A stretch of DNA of 64,000 nucleotides from Streptomyces lavendulae subsp. lavendulae. Lineage in GTDB: Bacteria; Actinomycetota; Actinomycetes; Streptomycetales; Streptomycetaceae. Below are positions 1-8,690 of the stretch, piece by piece. Numbering within the stretch: position 1 is the first letter of the stretch; every line of letters starts with the position of its first letter. Below the pieces are notes generated by a model. The model saw only the letters and a list, made by a program, of their open reading frames with translations, had not been told where the DNA came from and made no database searches. The stretch covers positions 3,596,001 through 3,660,000 of the forward strand of contig NZ_CP024985.1 in the NCBI RefSeq assembly GCF_002803845.1. Direction: 5' to 3'. Position numbers and translations under genes: made by a program.

Positions 1-1
1 C

Positions 2-712
2 GCGCTGCTGACCGTGGCCGTCCCCTCCGTCTGCGTGATGGGAGTCGCGGGAGTCGCCGCCGCCTCCGTCGGCGGACTCACCGGCGCCGACAAGCCGGCC
101 GAGGAAACGACCACCATGGCCGCGGCCGACCCCGCGTCGGTGAAGCCGGTCGCGGCGAACAACAAGCTCGACACCCAGCTGGCCGCGCTCAGCGCCGACG
201 CGGGCGACTTCGCTGACCGCGCGAGCCGCACCCAGGAACGCATCGACCTCAAGCAGCGCCAGGAAGACGAGAAGAAGAAGCGGGCCGAGGAGGCGGCGGC
301 CAAGGAGGCGGCCCGCCCCAAGTTCGCGATCCCGGTCACCCAGCACGGCCTGAGCGCCGGGTTCGGACAGGCCGGCGGCATGTGGATGTCGGTGCACACC
401 GGCATCGACTTCCCCGTCTCCTACGGCACCCCGGTCATGGCCGCCACCGACGGCACCGTGCGCACGCAGTGGAACAGCGCCTACGGGAACATGGCCATAG
501 TGACCTCGCCCGACGGCACCGAGACCTGGTACTGCCACCTCAGCAGCACCAAGATCCGCTCCGGCAAGGTGCAGGCCGGTGACGTCATCGCGTACTCCGG
601 CAACTCGGGCAACTCCACCGGCCCGCATCTCCACTTCGAGGTACGGCCCGGCGCCGGCGCCGCGATCGACCCCGCGTCGTGGCTGCGCAGCCACGGCCTG
701 GACCCGACGTAA
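2..712 (+). CDS. M23 family metalloendopeptidase, 5' partial
   Basis: Secreted peptidoglycan endopeptidase of the lysostaphin/LytM type. The reading frame is already open at base 2 and begins inside a hydrophobic Ala/Val-rich stretch that looks like the end of a signal peptide, so the true start lies upstream; a GTG at 14 is only an internal candidate. After the signal comes a Lys/Glu/Arg-rich helical segment (about residues 60-100) and then the M23 domain. Zinc-site motifs are visible: HTGID (His and Asp ligands) and GPHLHFEVRPG (HLH). The product should cut cell-wall cross-links outside the membrane. The coiled-coil spacer plus M23 architecture is common in Streptomyces. No regulation can be read because the upstream region is missing. 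Confidence 0.9.
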   Translation, partial: ALLTVAVPSVCVMGVAGVAAASVGGLTGADKPAEETTTMAAADPASVKPVAANNKLDTQLAALSADAGDFADRASRTQERIDLKQRQEDEKKKRAEEAAAKEAARPKFAIPVTQHGLSAGFGQAGGMWMSVHTGIDFPVSYGTPVMAATDGTVRTQWNSAYGNMAIVTSPDGTETWYCHLSSTKIRSGKVQAGDVIAYSGNSGNSTGPHLHFEVRPGAGAAIDPASWLRSHGLDPT

Positions 713-720
713 CCGCACGC

Positions 721-750
721 CGGACCCGACCGGACCCGACCGGACCCGAC
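721..750. repeat. three perfect 10-bp tandem repeats
   Basis: CGGACCCGAC occurs three times without change immediately after the M23 gene, in the short gap before the convergent pcrA stop. No role is apparent; slippage-prone satellite DNA is the simplest reading. Confidence 0.85.
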
Positions 751-776
751 CCAGCCGGGCCGGACGGCCGCCTCCG

Positions 777-3269
777 CTACAGCTTCTGGACCGGCGCGTA
801 GCGCAGCAGGAGCCGCTTCGGCTTGGCGTCCCCGAAGTCGATGGTGGCCTGCGCGTCCGCGCCCGCTCCCCTGACCTCCATCACGGTGCCCAGCCCGAAC
901 TGGTCGTGCGTGACCCGGTCCCCGACCGCCAACGCGATGACCGGCTTGTCGGCGGCGCGGCGCGTGGCGAACCCGGACGGACCCGACTTCGTACGCGACG
1001 AGGACAGGAACGCCTCGGGCGAGGTCCCGAACGAGGACCTGCCACCGGACGACGAGGACGAGGACGAGCCGTACCCGGAGCCGCGCACCGGTCCCGCCGG
1101 CTTCTGCGAGGCACCCGTCCGCTTCCACTGGAGGTACTCGGCCGGGATCTCCTCCAGGAACCGCGAGGGCGGGTTGTACGAGGGGGTGCCCCACGCGCTG
1201 CGCATGCTGGAGCGGGTCAGGTACAGCCGCTCGCGGGCACGGGTGATGCCGACGTAGGCGAGGCGGCGCTCCTCCTCCAGCTCCTTGGTCTGCCCGAGCG
1301 CGCGCATGTGCGGGAAGACCCCGTCCTCCATGCCCGTCAGGAAGACCACCGGGAACTCCAGGCCCTTGGCGGTGTGCAGGGTCATCAGCGTGATGACGCC
1401 GCTGCCGTCCTCGTCCTCGTCGGGGATCTGGTCGGAATCGGCGACGAGCGCGACCTGTTCCAGGAACTCGGCCAGGGTGCCGGGGTTCGACTCGTCCCGG
1501 GCCTGCTCGAACTCCAGTGCCACGGCGGCGAGTTCCTGGAGGTTCTCGATGCGCGTCTCGTCCTGCGGGTCGGTCGACGCCTGGAGTTCGGCGAGGTACC
1601 CCGTGCGCTCCAGGACCGCCTCCAGCACCACGGCCGGGCCCGCGCCGGAGTCGACGATGGTCCGCAGCTCCTCCATCAGCACGTTGAACCGCTTGACGGC
1701 GTTGGTGGAGCGGGCGGCCATGCCGAAGGCCTCGTCCACGCGGCGCAGCGCCTGCGGGAAGGTGATCTTCTCGCGCAGCGCGAGCGCGTCGATCATCGCC
1801 TCGGCCCGCTCGCCGATGCCGCGCTTGGGCACGTTCAGGATGCGCCGGAGCGGGACGTTGTCCTCGGGGTTCGCCAGGACGCGCAGGTAGGCCAGGACGT
1901 CCCGGACCTCCTTGCGCTCGTAGAAGCGGACGCCGCCGACGACCTTGTAGGGCAGTCCGACACGGATGAAGATCTCCTCGAACACGCGCGACTGCGCGTT
2001 GGTCCGGTAGAAGATCGCCACGTCGCCGGCCTTGGCGTCGCCGGCGTCGGTGAGCCGGTCGATCTCGTCGGCGACGAACTGGGCCTCGTCGTGCTCGGTG
2101 TCCGCGACGTAGCCGGTGATCACCGAGCCGGAGCCGGCCTGGGTCCACAGGTTCTTCGCGCGGCGGTTCTCGTTGCGCTCGATGACCGCGTTGGCGGCGG
2201 ACAGGATCGTCTGCGTGGAGCGGTAGTTCTGCTCCAGCAGGATCGTGGTCGCGTCCTTGTAGTCCTCCTCGAACTGGAGGATGTTGCGGATCGTCGCGCC
2301 GCGGAAGGCGTAGATCGACTGGTCGGCGTCACCCACCACGCACAGTTCGGCGGGCGGCAGGTCCGGGTAGCCGGGGCCGACGAGCTCGCGCACCAGGGTG
2401 TACTGGGCGTGGTTGGTGTCCTGGTACTCGTCGACCAGCACGTGGCGGAAGCGGCGCCGGTAGTGCTCGGCGACGTCCGGGAAGGCCTGGAGCAGGTGGA
2501 CGGTGGTCATGATGATGTCGTCGAAGTCGAGCGCGTTGGCCTCGCGCAGCCGGCCCTGGTACATCGCGTACGCCTGGGCCAGGGTCTTCTCGAAGCCGTC
2601 CGCGGCCTGTGCGGCGAAGGCGTCCTCGTCGATCAGCTCGTTCTTGAGGTTCGAGATCTTGGCGTTGAAGGACTTGGGCGGGAACTTCTTCGGGTCCAGG
2701 TCCAGGTCGCGGCAGACGAGCGCCATCAGGCGCTTCGAGTCGGCCGCGTCGTAGATCGAGAACGAGGAGGTGAAGCCGAGCCGCTTCGACTCGCGGCGCA
2801 GGATCCGCACGCACGCGCTGTGGAAGGTCGAGACCCACATGGCGTTCGCGCGCGGGCCGACGAGGCCCTCGACGCGCTCCTTCATCTCACCGGCGGCCTT
2901 GTTGGTGAAGGTGATCGCCAGGATCTGGCCGGGGTGGACGCCGCGCGCGGACAGCAGGTGTCCGATGCGGTGGGTCAGCACCCGGGTCTTGCCGGAACCG
3001 GCGCCGGCCACGATGAGCAGCGGCGAGCCCGCGTGCACCACGGCCGCGGCCTGCTCGGTGTTCAGCCCGTCCAGGAGCACCGCCGGGTCGATGACGGGCC
3101 GGGGGGCGCCGTCCCGGTAGTACGCGTCCCCGCTCATGGGCGCGTCGAACCGGCCCCCGAAGAGGTCGTCCGCGCCCGGCTCCGGGGCGGGGTGGTCCTC
3201 GGGCGGGGGCGGCACCTCGTCGGAGGGGGTGAGGTCCGCCAGGAAACTGTCGTCAAAGAGGCTGCTCAT
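777..3269 (-). CDS. pcrA: ATP-dependent DNA helicase PcrA (UvrD/Rep family)
   Basis: Superfamily 1A 3'-5' DNA helicase acting in the cytoplasm in repair and replication restart. The 830-residue protein has the UvrD/PcrA motifs in order: Walker A AGAGSGKT (about residue 90), Walker B VDEYQDTN, QSIYAFRGA, QNYRS, and motifs V/VI around TLHTAKGLEFPVV and YVGITRARERL. The N-terminal 70 residues are acidic and proline-rich, an extension usual for actinobacterial PcrA. The C-terminus after the Ser/Gly-rich linker ends in the UvrD C-terminal Tudor-like segment (GDRVTHDQFGLGTVMEV), which in PcrA contacts RNA polymerase. It converges on the M23 gene and is preceded by an arsR-type gene in the same direction. 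Confidence 0.97.
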   Translation of the reverse strand: MSSLFDDSFLADLTPSDEVPPPPEDHPAPEPGADDLFGGRFDAPMSGDAYYRDGAPRPVIDPAVLLDGLNTEQAAAVVHAGSPLLIVAGAGSGKTRVLTHRIGHLLSARGVHPGQILAITFTNKAAGEMKERVEGLVGPRANAMWVSTFHSACVRILRRESKRLGFTSSFSIYDAADSKRLMALVCRDLDLDPKKFPPKSFNAKISNLKNELIDEDAFAAQAADGFEKTLAQAYAMYQGRLREANALDFDDIIMTTVHLLQAFPDVAEHYRRRFRHVLVDEYQDTNHAQYTLVRELVGPGYPDLPPAELCVVGDADQSIYAFRGATIRNILQFEEDYKDATTILLEQNYRSTQTILSAANAVIERNENRRAKNLWTQAGSGSVITGYVADTEHDEAQFVADEIDRLTDAGDAKAGDVAIFYRTNAQSRVFEEIFIRVGLPYKVVGGVRFYERKEVRDVLAYLRVLANPEDNVPLRRILNVPKRGIGERAEAMIDALALREKITFPQALRRVDEAFGMAARSTNAVKRFNVLMEELRTIVDSGAGPAVVLEAVLERTGYLAELQASTDPQDETRIENLQELAAVALEFEQARDESNPGTLAEFLEQVALVADSDQIPDEDEDGSGVITLMTLHTAKGLEFPVVFLTGMEDGVFPHMRALGQTKELEEERRLAYVGITRARERLYLTRSSMRSAWGTPSYNPPSRFLEEIPAEYLQWKRTGASQKPAGPVRGSGYGSSSSSSSGGRSSFGTSPEAFLSSSRTKSGPSGFATRRAADKPVIALAVGDRVTHDQFGLGTVMEVRGAGADAQATIDFGDAKPKRLLLRYAPVQKL

Positions 3270-3287
3270 CGCCTTCCGAGTTTAGAG

Positions 3288-3312
3288 GCCGGGACCGACA
3301 GCCGGTCCCGGC
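3288..3312 (-). terminator. hairpin between arsR-type gene and pcrA
   Basis: A 10-bp perfect stem (3288-3297 with 3303-3312) and 5-nt loop lie in the gap between the ArsR gene and pcrA, both on the minus strand. It lacks a U-run, as is normal for Streptomyces terminators. It separates the two genes and would sit just upstream of pcrA. Confidence 0.5.
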
Positions 3313-3394
3313 GCCGGAAAATCGCTCGGAATCCGCACGCGGACGCGACGCCCGTGCCCGGGACCGCGGCACCCGCCGGGGCCCCCGGGACCGG

Positions 3395-3709
3395 CTAGCC
3401 GGCCCGCAGTACGACGTCCAGCAGGCCGGGGAAGCGGGCGTCGAGGTCCGTGCGGCGCAGGGCGAGCAGGTGCTTGCGGCCGCGGGGGTGCTGGAGGATC
3501 ACGCCGCTCTCGCGCAGGGTCCTGATGTGGTGGGTGACGCTGGAGCGCGGCAGGTCGGGGACCACGTCCCCGCAGCAGGACTCCTCGCCTGCGGCCAGCC
3601 TGCGGACGATCTCCAGCCGGGCGGGGTGGCCCAGCGCCGCGAGGACCGCGGCCAGCTCGATCCGGTCGGCGGCGGGATGGGTCGGCTCGGCGGCGGCAGC
3701 GGGCGGCAT
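3395..3709 (-). CDS. ArsR/SmtB family winged-helix regulator
   Basis: A 104-residue DNA-binding repressor with the ArsR fold: AALGHPARLEIVRRLAAGE (first helices), then the recognition helix LPRSSVTHHIRTLRESGVI and the wing. A pair of adjacent cysteines (SCCGD, about residue 44) lies just before the recognition helices, where metal- or redox-sensing ArsR proteins often have ligands; whether it senses metal is unknown. It starts at ATG 3709. An AGGGTGG sequence could act as ribosome site, or TAGGGT six bases before the ATG could be the -10 of a leaderless transcript. It is divergent from the small membrane-protein gene at 3801, which is a plausible target. Confidence 0.85.
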   Translation of the reverse strand: MPPAAAAEPTHPAADRIELAAVLAALGHPARLEIVRRLAAGEESCCGDVVPDLPRSSVTHHIRTLRESGVILQHPRGRKHLLALRRTDLDARFPGLLDVVLRAG

Positions 3710-3800
3710 GGGACCACCCTACGCAGGTCCGCCGCCGGCCCCCGGCCCCGCCCGAACACCGCCGTCGGGGGCCCGTGGGCCGCCCCGTACGCTCGACGCC

Positions 3801-4157
3801 ATGACTGTCCTCACCAATGCCTTCGTCGGCCTGCACATCATCGGCATCGCCTCCCTCCTCGGCGGTTTCCTCACCCAGATGAAGGCCATGGGCGCCGGCA
3901 CCGCCCGCTTCGTGCCCGCGATGCTGCACGGCGCGCTCACCATGCTGATAACCGGCGTCCTGCTGGTGGGCTTCCGCGAGATGGGCGACGGCGCCCCCCT
4001 CGACCACGTCAAGATCGGCGTGAAGCTCGCGGTCCTCTTCGTGATCCTGGCGATCGTCTACGTCAAGCGCGACGAGGAGCACGCGGAGAAGGGCCTCTTC
4101 GCGGCGGTCGGCGGACTGACCGTCGCCAACATCTTTATCGCCGTCCTCTGGCACTGA
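3801..4157 (+). CDS. small integral membrane protein (three to four TM helices)
   Basis: A 118-residue protein made almost wholly of hydrophobic helices: residues about 5-25, 35-60, 70-92 and 98-117. The sequence is typical of a family of uncharacterised actinobacterial integral membrane proteins; no catalytic motif is visible. The ATG at 3801 has no Shine-Dalgarno sequence, but TACGCT ends seven bases before it (3788-3793), the arrangement of a leaderless actinomycete transcript. A longer frame upstream is not supported. It is divergent from the ArsR gene, so it may be that regulator's target; this is inference. Confidence 0.75.
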   Translation: MTVLTNAFVGLHIIGIASLLGGFLTQMKAMGAGTARFVPAMLHGALTMLITGVLLVGFREMGDGAPLDHVKIGVKLAVLFVILAIVYVKRDEEHAEKGLFAAVGGLTVANIFIAVLWH

Positions 4158-4275
4158 CCGCCCCTTCCCGGTCATCCGCGGTCGGAGACGGCCAGTTCGG
4201 GGCAACTCGTCATCGCCCCGTGACCTCCGGGTTTAGCGTCCTCCCCCAAGACCGACGGAAGGACGTGAGGCCCCC

Positions 4276-5343
4276 GTGGCCAGTCATCGAAAGCCCCGGC
4301 AGCGCCCGCTCTCCAGCGGCACCGTACGCACCGCCGCCACCCTCGCCCTCGCGGGCGCTGCCACCGCCACCGCCTTCGAAGGCACCTCGCACGCCGACCC
4401 CCGGACCACCCCCGCCCAGGTCAAGGCGGAGGTCGACCGGCTCTACGGGGACGCCGAGGCGGCGACGGAGCGGTACAACGGGGCGAAGGTGAAGGCCGAC
4501 GAGGCCGAGCGCGCACTGACCGGCCTGCGCGACGAGGCCGCCCGCAAGGAGGACCGGCTCAACACCGCCCGCCGCTCGCTCGGCGCGCTGGCCGCGACCC
4601 AGTACCGCAGCGGTGGCCTCGGCCCGGCCCTGCAGCTGGCGATGGCCACCGACCCGCAGGACTACCTGGAGCGGGCCTCCCTCCTGACCCGGGCCGGCGA
4701 CCGCACCGCCGCGGACGTGGCCTCCGTACGGCGCGGCCTCGACGAGGTCGGGCAGCTGCGCGCCCGGGCCGCCGGGCAGCTCGCGGACCTGCGGGCCCGG
4801 CAGGACGAACTGGCCGGGCAGAAGGCCCTCATCGAGGACAGGCTCGCCACCGCGCGGCGCCTCCTGGCCCGGCTCACCGCCGAGGAACGGGCCGCCTACG
4901 AAGCCCGGTCGGGCACCGGCGGCACCGGCCCCGCCCCGGCCGGCGCCCCCGGCGCCGCCGCCCCCGCCCCCGCCCCGCCGGCCCCCTCCGACGGCTCCCG
5001 CGCCGCACGGGCGGTGGCCTTCGCGTACGCGGCGATCGGCAAGCCGTACGTGTGGGGCGCGACCGGACCGGGCTCCTACGACTGCTCGGGCCTGACCCAG
5101 GCGGCCTGGAAGTCGGCCGGGGTCTCCCTGCCCCGCACCACCTACACCCAGATCAACGCCGGACAGCGCGTCACCCGGGACCGGCTCGCCCCCGGTGACC
5201 TGGTCTTCTTCTACGCGGGGGTGACCCACGTCGGCATGTACGTCGGCAACGGCCAGATGATCCACGCCCCGCGCCCCGGCTCCACGGTCCGCCTCGCGCC
5301 GGTGGACTCGATGCCGTGGGCGGGCGCCTCCCGCCCGGCGTAG
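4276..5343 (+). CDS. secreted NlpC/P60 (C40) peptidoglycan hydrolase with coiled-coil domain
   Basis: A 355-residue secreted cell-wall hydrolase. The N-terminus has basic residues then a hydrophobic stretch (LALAGAATATAFEG) and a likely cleavage after SHA. Residues about 45-220 form a long Ala/Arg/Glu helix pair, the coiled coil that in RipA-like and CwlO-like enzymes inhibits or positions the catalytic domain. A Pro/Ala linker follows. The C-terminal NlpC/P60 domain has the catalytic Cys in YDCSGL, a His in HVGMYVG and the polar third residue in IHAPRPG. It should cleave D-Glu/meso-DAP-type bonds (LL-DAP in Streptomyces). It starts at GTG 4276, preceded by GAAGGACGTGAGG. The upstream gap holds no recognisable riboswitch. 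Confidence 0.93.
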   Translation: MASHRKPRQRPLSSGTVRTAATLALAGAATATAFEGTSHADPRTTPAQVKAEVDRLYGDAEAATERYNGAKVKADEAERALTGLRDEAARKEDRLNTARRSLGALAATQYRSGGLGPALQLAMATDPQDYLERASLLTRAGDRTAADVASVRRGLDEVGQLRARAAGQLADLRARQDELAGQKALIEDRLATARRLLARLTAEERAAYEARSGTGGTGPAPAGAPGAAAPAPAPPAPSDGSRAARAVAFAYAAIGKPYVWGATGPGSYDCSGLTQAAWKSAGVSLPRTTYTQINAGQRVTRDRLAPGDLVFFYAGVTHVGMYVGNGQMIHAPRPGSTVRLAPVDSMPWAGASRPA

Positions 5344-5344
5344 C

Positions 5345-5374
5345 GGCTACGGCTACGGCTACGGCTACGACTAC
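5345..5374. repeat. hexamer microsatellite GGCTAC between convergent genes
   Basis: Four perfect GGCTAC units followed by a GACTAC variant fill the whole gap between the NlpC/P60 stop and the esterase stop. The esterase TAG codon (5371-5373) lies inside the fifth unit, so change in repeat number would alter only the non-coding gap. Confidence 0.85.
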
Positions 5375-6483
5375 GGCGCCTTGACCGTCTTGCTCAGCCA
5401 GTCGAAGGTCTGCGGGATCTGCTTCGACCAGGACTCCAGATTGTGGCCGCCGGTCACCTTCTCCGCGTGCACCGTGGTCGGGTTCTGCGCGAGCCCCTTG
5501 AGGTCCATGCCGGACAGGTAGCCGTCCTGCTCGGCCCCCGACATCCACAGCGCGACCGCCGGCGGTGCGGGCTGCGCCTTGAGCAGCTCCTTCAGGTTGT
5601 GGGTGCGGCGCAGCTCGGGGTCCTTCGCGACCAGCGAGGAGGGCTCCTGGCCGGGGTCGTTGTACCCGGAGAGGGACACGGCCGCGCTGTAGCGGTCGGG
5701 GTGCAGCACCGCCAGCTTGGCGGCGCAGTACGCGCCGGCCGAGTACCCGGCCACGCCCCACGTGCGGGCCTCGTCGGAGGCCCGGAAGTTGTCGGTGACC
5801 ATCTTGCGGACGTCGACGCTGAACCAGCTGTCGGCGTTGACCTTGCCCGGGAGGTTGGCGCAGCCGGTGTCGGCGTTGCCCAGCAGCATGGCGCGCGGGG
5901 AGACGAGGATGAAGGGCTGCACCTTGCCCTGCTTCATCAGCGGCTCCAGCACCTCGTGCGCCTTGAGCCCCTGGAACCAGGACTTGCCCGTCCCCGGGAT
6001 GCCGGGGATGAGTTCGACCACGGGGAACTTCTTGTCCTTGTAGGCCGGTTCGTCGTACTGCGGCGGCAGCCACACCATGACGTCGCCCTTGACCCCGGAG
6101 ATCCTGCCGTCCAGCTCGGTCTTCTGCACGCGCCCGCCGAGGCCCTCGACCGGCTCGAACTTCTGCCGCACCTTCGGCTCGGCCTTGACCTCCTCGGCCT
6201 TCTTGCCGCCGAGGCCGTCGGCGCCGAGGTCGGGGGCGGCGGTGACGTACTTCCCGGTGCCGAACAGGTCGCCCCAGCTGGCGTAGAAGTTCATGTCGCG
6301 GTTGATCGCGACGAACACCAGCGCCACGGCGGTGGTCTGCGCGAAGAGCACCATCGTGCCGCGCACGGCGAGGCGCGCCGCGGCGGGGCCGCGCACCTTG
6401 CTCCACACGGCCAGCGGCAGGACGACGGCGATCACGGTCAGGGCGACCACCGTCGCGAAGAGAGGGGTCCCCGTCAGGCTCAT
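5371..6483 (-). CDS. membrane-anchored alpha/beta-hydrolase (esterase D/antigen 85-like)
   Basis: A putative esterase of the antigen 85/Esterase D superfamily, 370 residues. Two or three N-terminal membrane helices (about residues 5-27 and 45-62) are followed by an extracytoplasmic hydrolase domain. The nucleophile elbow GYSAG is clear, and HNLESW near the C-terminus supplies the expected His. It resembles the secreted trehalose/ferri-enterochelin esterase-like proteins common in Streptomyces; the substrate is unknown. ATG 6483 was chosen because GGGTGG precedes it; a GTG further upstream has no such site. It is convergent with the NlpC gene and downstream of the PspC two-component genes. Confidence 0.85.
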   Translation of the reverse strand: MSLTGTPLFATVVALTVIAVVLPLAVWSKVRGPAAARLAVRGTMVLFAQTTAVALVFVAINRDMNFYASWGDLFGTGKYVTAAPDLGADGLGGKKAEEVKAEPKVRQKFEPVEGLGGRVQKTELDGRISGVKGDVMVWLPPQYDEPAYKDKKFPVVELIPGIPGTGKSWFQGLKAHEVLEPLMKQGKVQPFILVSPRAMLLGNADTGCANLPGKVNADSWFSVDVRKMVTDNFRASDEARTWGVAGYSAGAYCAAKLAVLHPDRYSAAVSLSGYNDPGQEPSSLVAKDPELRRTHNLKELLKAQPAPPAVALWMSGAEQDGYLSGMDLKGLAQNPTTVHAEKVTGGHNLESWSKQIPQTFDWLSKTVKAP

Positions 6484-6577
6484 CACGCCACCCAAGACCC
6501 GCCGCGCGCCCCCGCGGTTGCCCCCGGCCCCTGCGGTGTGGATCACATCGCGGGGGCCGGGGCCCCGACGGCCGGGC

Positions 6578-7276
6578 TCAGACCAGGCGGCGGGCGGTGG
6601 CCCAGCGGGTCAGTTCGTGCCGGTTGGAGAGCTGCAGCTTGCGGAGCACCGCGGAGACGTGCGATTCGACGGTCTTGACCGAGATGAACAGCTGCTTGGC
6701 GATCTCCTTGTACGCGTACCCGCGCGCGATCAGCCGCAGCACCTCGCGCTCGCGCTGGGTGAGCCGGTCCAGGTCCTCGTCGACCGGCGGCGCGTCCGTG
6801 GAGGCGAAGGCGTCCAGCACGAAGCCGGCCAGCCGGGGCGAGAACACCGCGTCCCCGTCCTGGACCCGGTAGACGGAGTGCACGAGGTCGGTGCCGGTGA
6901 TGGTCTTGGTGACGTAGCCGCGGGCACCGCCGCGGATGACGCCGATGACGTCCTCGGCGGCGTCCGACACCGACAGGGCCAGGAAGCGCACCGGGTTCTC
7001 GGCCGCCGCCATCAGCGGGGCGCAGCGCCGCAGCACCTCGACCCCGCCGCCGCCGGGCAGGTGCACGTCGAGGAGCACCACCTCGGGGCGGGTGGCGGTG
7101 ATGACGGTGACGGCCTGGTCCACGTCGGCGGCCTCGCCGACGACCTCCACCCCGGTCCGCGCGGTCTCCCCGATCTCCGCCTGGACCCCGGCGCGGAACA
7201 TCCGGTGGTCGTCGACGAGCACGACCCGCACCCGCCTGGTCTCGGTCCCGTTCACAGCGCTGTCCTCGGTGGTCAT
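6578..7276 (-). CDS. LuxR/NarL-family response regulator
   Basis: A 232-residue response regulator that partners the kinase encoded just upstream. The receiver domain has the acidic pair VVLVDDHRMF, the phospho-acceptor Asp in VVLLDVHLPG and Lys in TKTITG. The C-terminal HTH reads LTQREREVLRLIARGYAYKEIAKQL, typical LuxR/NarL. The ATG overlaps the kinase stop by four bases (ATGA), indicating translational coupling. Given the PspC domain in the kinase and the divergent PspC/LiaF-like gene, the pair probably answers envelope stress, as LiaSR-type systems do in Firmicutes (inference). Confidence 0.93.
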   Translation of the reverse strand: MTTEDSAVNGTETRRVRVVLVDDHRMFRAGVQAEIGETARTGVEVVGEAADVDQAVTVITATRPEVVLLDVHLPGGGGVEVLRRCAPLMAAAENPVRFLALSVSDAAEDVIGVIRGGARGYVTKTITGTDLVHSVYRVQDGDAVFSPRLAGFVLDAFASTDAPPVDEDLDRLTQREREVLRLIARGYAYKEIAKQLFISVKTVESHVSAVLRKLQLSNRHELTRWATARRLV

Positions 7277-8559
7277 GCCGCCCTCTCCATCTCCAGCTCG
7301 ACTTCCGTGCCGCCGTCGGGCGCGGACCGCAGCCGGGCGGTCCCGCCGTTGCGCTGCATCCGGCCGATGATCGATTCTCGTACGCCCATGCGGTCGTCCG
7401 GTACCGCGTCGATGTCGAAGCCCGGACCGCGGTCCCGTACGGACACGAACACCGTGCGGCCCTCGACCTCCGCGTACACCTGTACCGGGCCCCCGTCGCC
7501 ACCGTACTTGGCGGCGTTGACCATCGCCTCGCGCGCGGCCTGGACCTGGGCGCCGAGCCTCTCGTCGAGCGGGCAGTCGCCGACGACGACGACCTCGATG
7601 GGCACGCCGTGGTGGTCCTCGACCTCGGCCGCCGCCTTCTTCACGGCCTCGGCGAGGGTGGCCGGTTCCTCGGCCTCGTCCTTGCCGGTGCCCTCGGGCT
7701 TGTACAGCCAGTTGCGCAGCTCGCGTTCCTGGGCGCGGGCGAGGCGGCGCACCTCGCCGACGTCCTCGGCGTTGCGCTGGATCAGGGTGAGGGTGTGCAG
7801 CACCGAGTCGTGGACGTGGGCGGCGACCTCGGCGCGCTCCTGGGCGCGGATGCGCATCAGGCGTTCCTCGGACAGGTCCTGGGTCATCCGGATCAGCCAG
7901 GGGCCCGCGAGCAGGGCGACGCCGACGAGGACGGCGAGGGTGGCGGTGAGGACGTTGCCGAGCTGGGCGGCGGAGCCCCGTACGACGATGAACACCGTCA
8001 GGCCCATGCCGACGAGGACCACCCCGGCCAGCGCGCGGGCGCCCTGGAGCAGGCGCCCGTGGCGTCCGGCGGCGGCGCTCCAGTGGGCGCGGCGGGCGTT
8101 GTCGGCCTGCCGCCAGACCAGGACCACGCCGGCCCCGACGAGCAGCGTCGGCCAGATGTAGCGGCCGTTGGCGCCGCCGACGCTGAGCTGGGAGAAGAAG
8201 ATGCCCGCGCCGACGGCCAGCGCGACCAGTCCGGACACCGCGCCCTTGTCGGGCTTGCGCAGGCGCCGGGTGCCGTCGGGCAGGACCTCGAAGAAGGAGT
8301 GGTGTCCGGTGCTGCCGCCCACGCCGAGCGGGACGAACACCCAGAACGCCGCGTAGAGCAGCACGCCCAGCCCGTCCCCGAACATGAACATGCCGAGGAA
8401 GGCGAGCCGGACCCAGATCACCGGCAGCCCGAGGTGGCCGGCGAGGCCGCGGGCGACGCCGCCGAGCATCCGGCCGTCGGCACTGCGGTAGAGCTTGCGC
8501 TGGGGGACGTCCTCGCTGTCGGGCGCGTGCGGGGGTCTGGGTGCGGCGGCTACGGGCAT
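7273..8559 (-). CDS. PspC-domain sensor histidine kinase (HisKA_3 type)
   Basis: A membrane kinase of about 428 residues. The N-terminal PspC domain (about residues 20-80, KLYRSADGRMLGGVARGL) is followed by several further membrane helices, the HisKA_3 dimerisation segment with phospho-His in AHVHDSVLHTL, and an ATPase domain (VNAAKYGG N-box, RDRGPGF G1 box). It phosphorylates the LuxR-type regulator encoded downstream with a 4-base overlap. The start is uncertain: ATG 8559 is preferred, GTG 8574 is possible, and neither has a good ribosome site. It is divergent from a second PspC protein gene, a layout conserved in Streptomyces. Confidence 0.9.
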   Translation of the reverse strand: MPVAAAPRPPHAPDSEDVPQRKLYRSADGRMLGGVARGLAGHLGLPVIWVRLAFLGMFMFGDGLGVLLYAAFWVFVPLGVGGSTGHHSFFEVLPDGTRRLRKPDKGAVSGLVALAVGAGIFFSQLSVGGANGRYIWPTLLVGAGVVLVWRQADNARRAHWSAAAGRHGRLLQGARALAGVVLVGMGLTVFIVVRGSAAQLGNVLTATLAVLVGVALLAGPWLIRMTQDLSEERLMRIRAQERAEVAAHVHDSVLHTLTLIQRNAEDVGEVRRLARAQERELRNWLYKPEGTGKDEAEEPATLAEAVKKAAAEVEDHHGVPIEVVVVGDCPLDERLGAQVQAAREAMVNAAKYGGDGGPVQVYAEVEGRTVFVSVRDRGPGFDIDAVPDDRMGVRESIIGRMQRNGGTARLRSAPDGGTEVELEMERAA

Positions 8560-8690
8560 GACACCAAGGGTCACACGCGCGGGCGGGGCACGGCATCAGG
8601 GCGGTCCCCCAGTTCCTCCGGGGGGATATCAGGGTTGCGCCAGGGTCGGCCCCGGTGCCACGGCGCCGGGCGGGCCGTCACCATGGACCC

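Noticed and set aside
579..3398. Very long open frame opposite pcrA
   Set aside because: Antisense shadow: in G+C-rich DNA the frames opposite real genes stay open; pcrA has all helicase motifs.
4157..4275. Possible c-di-AMP (ydaO) riboswitch before the NlpC/P60 gene
   Set aside because: Such riboswitches control some Streptomyces wall hydrolases, but the gap is only 118 bases and lacks the conserved ydaO cores.
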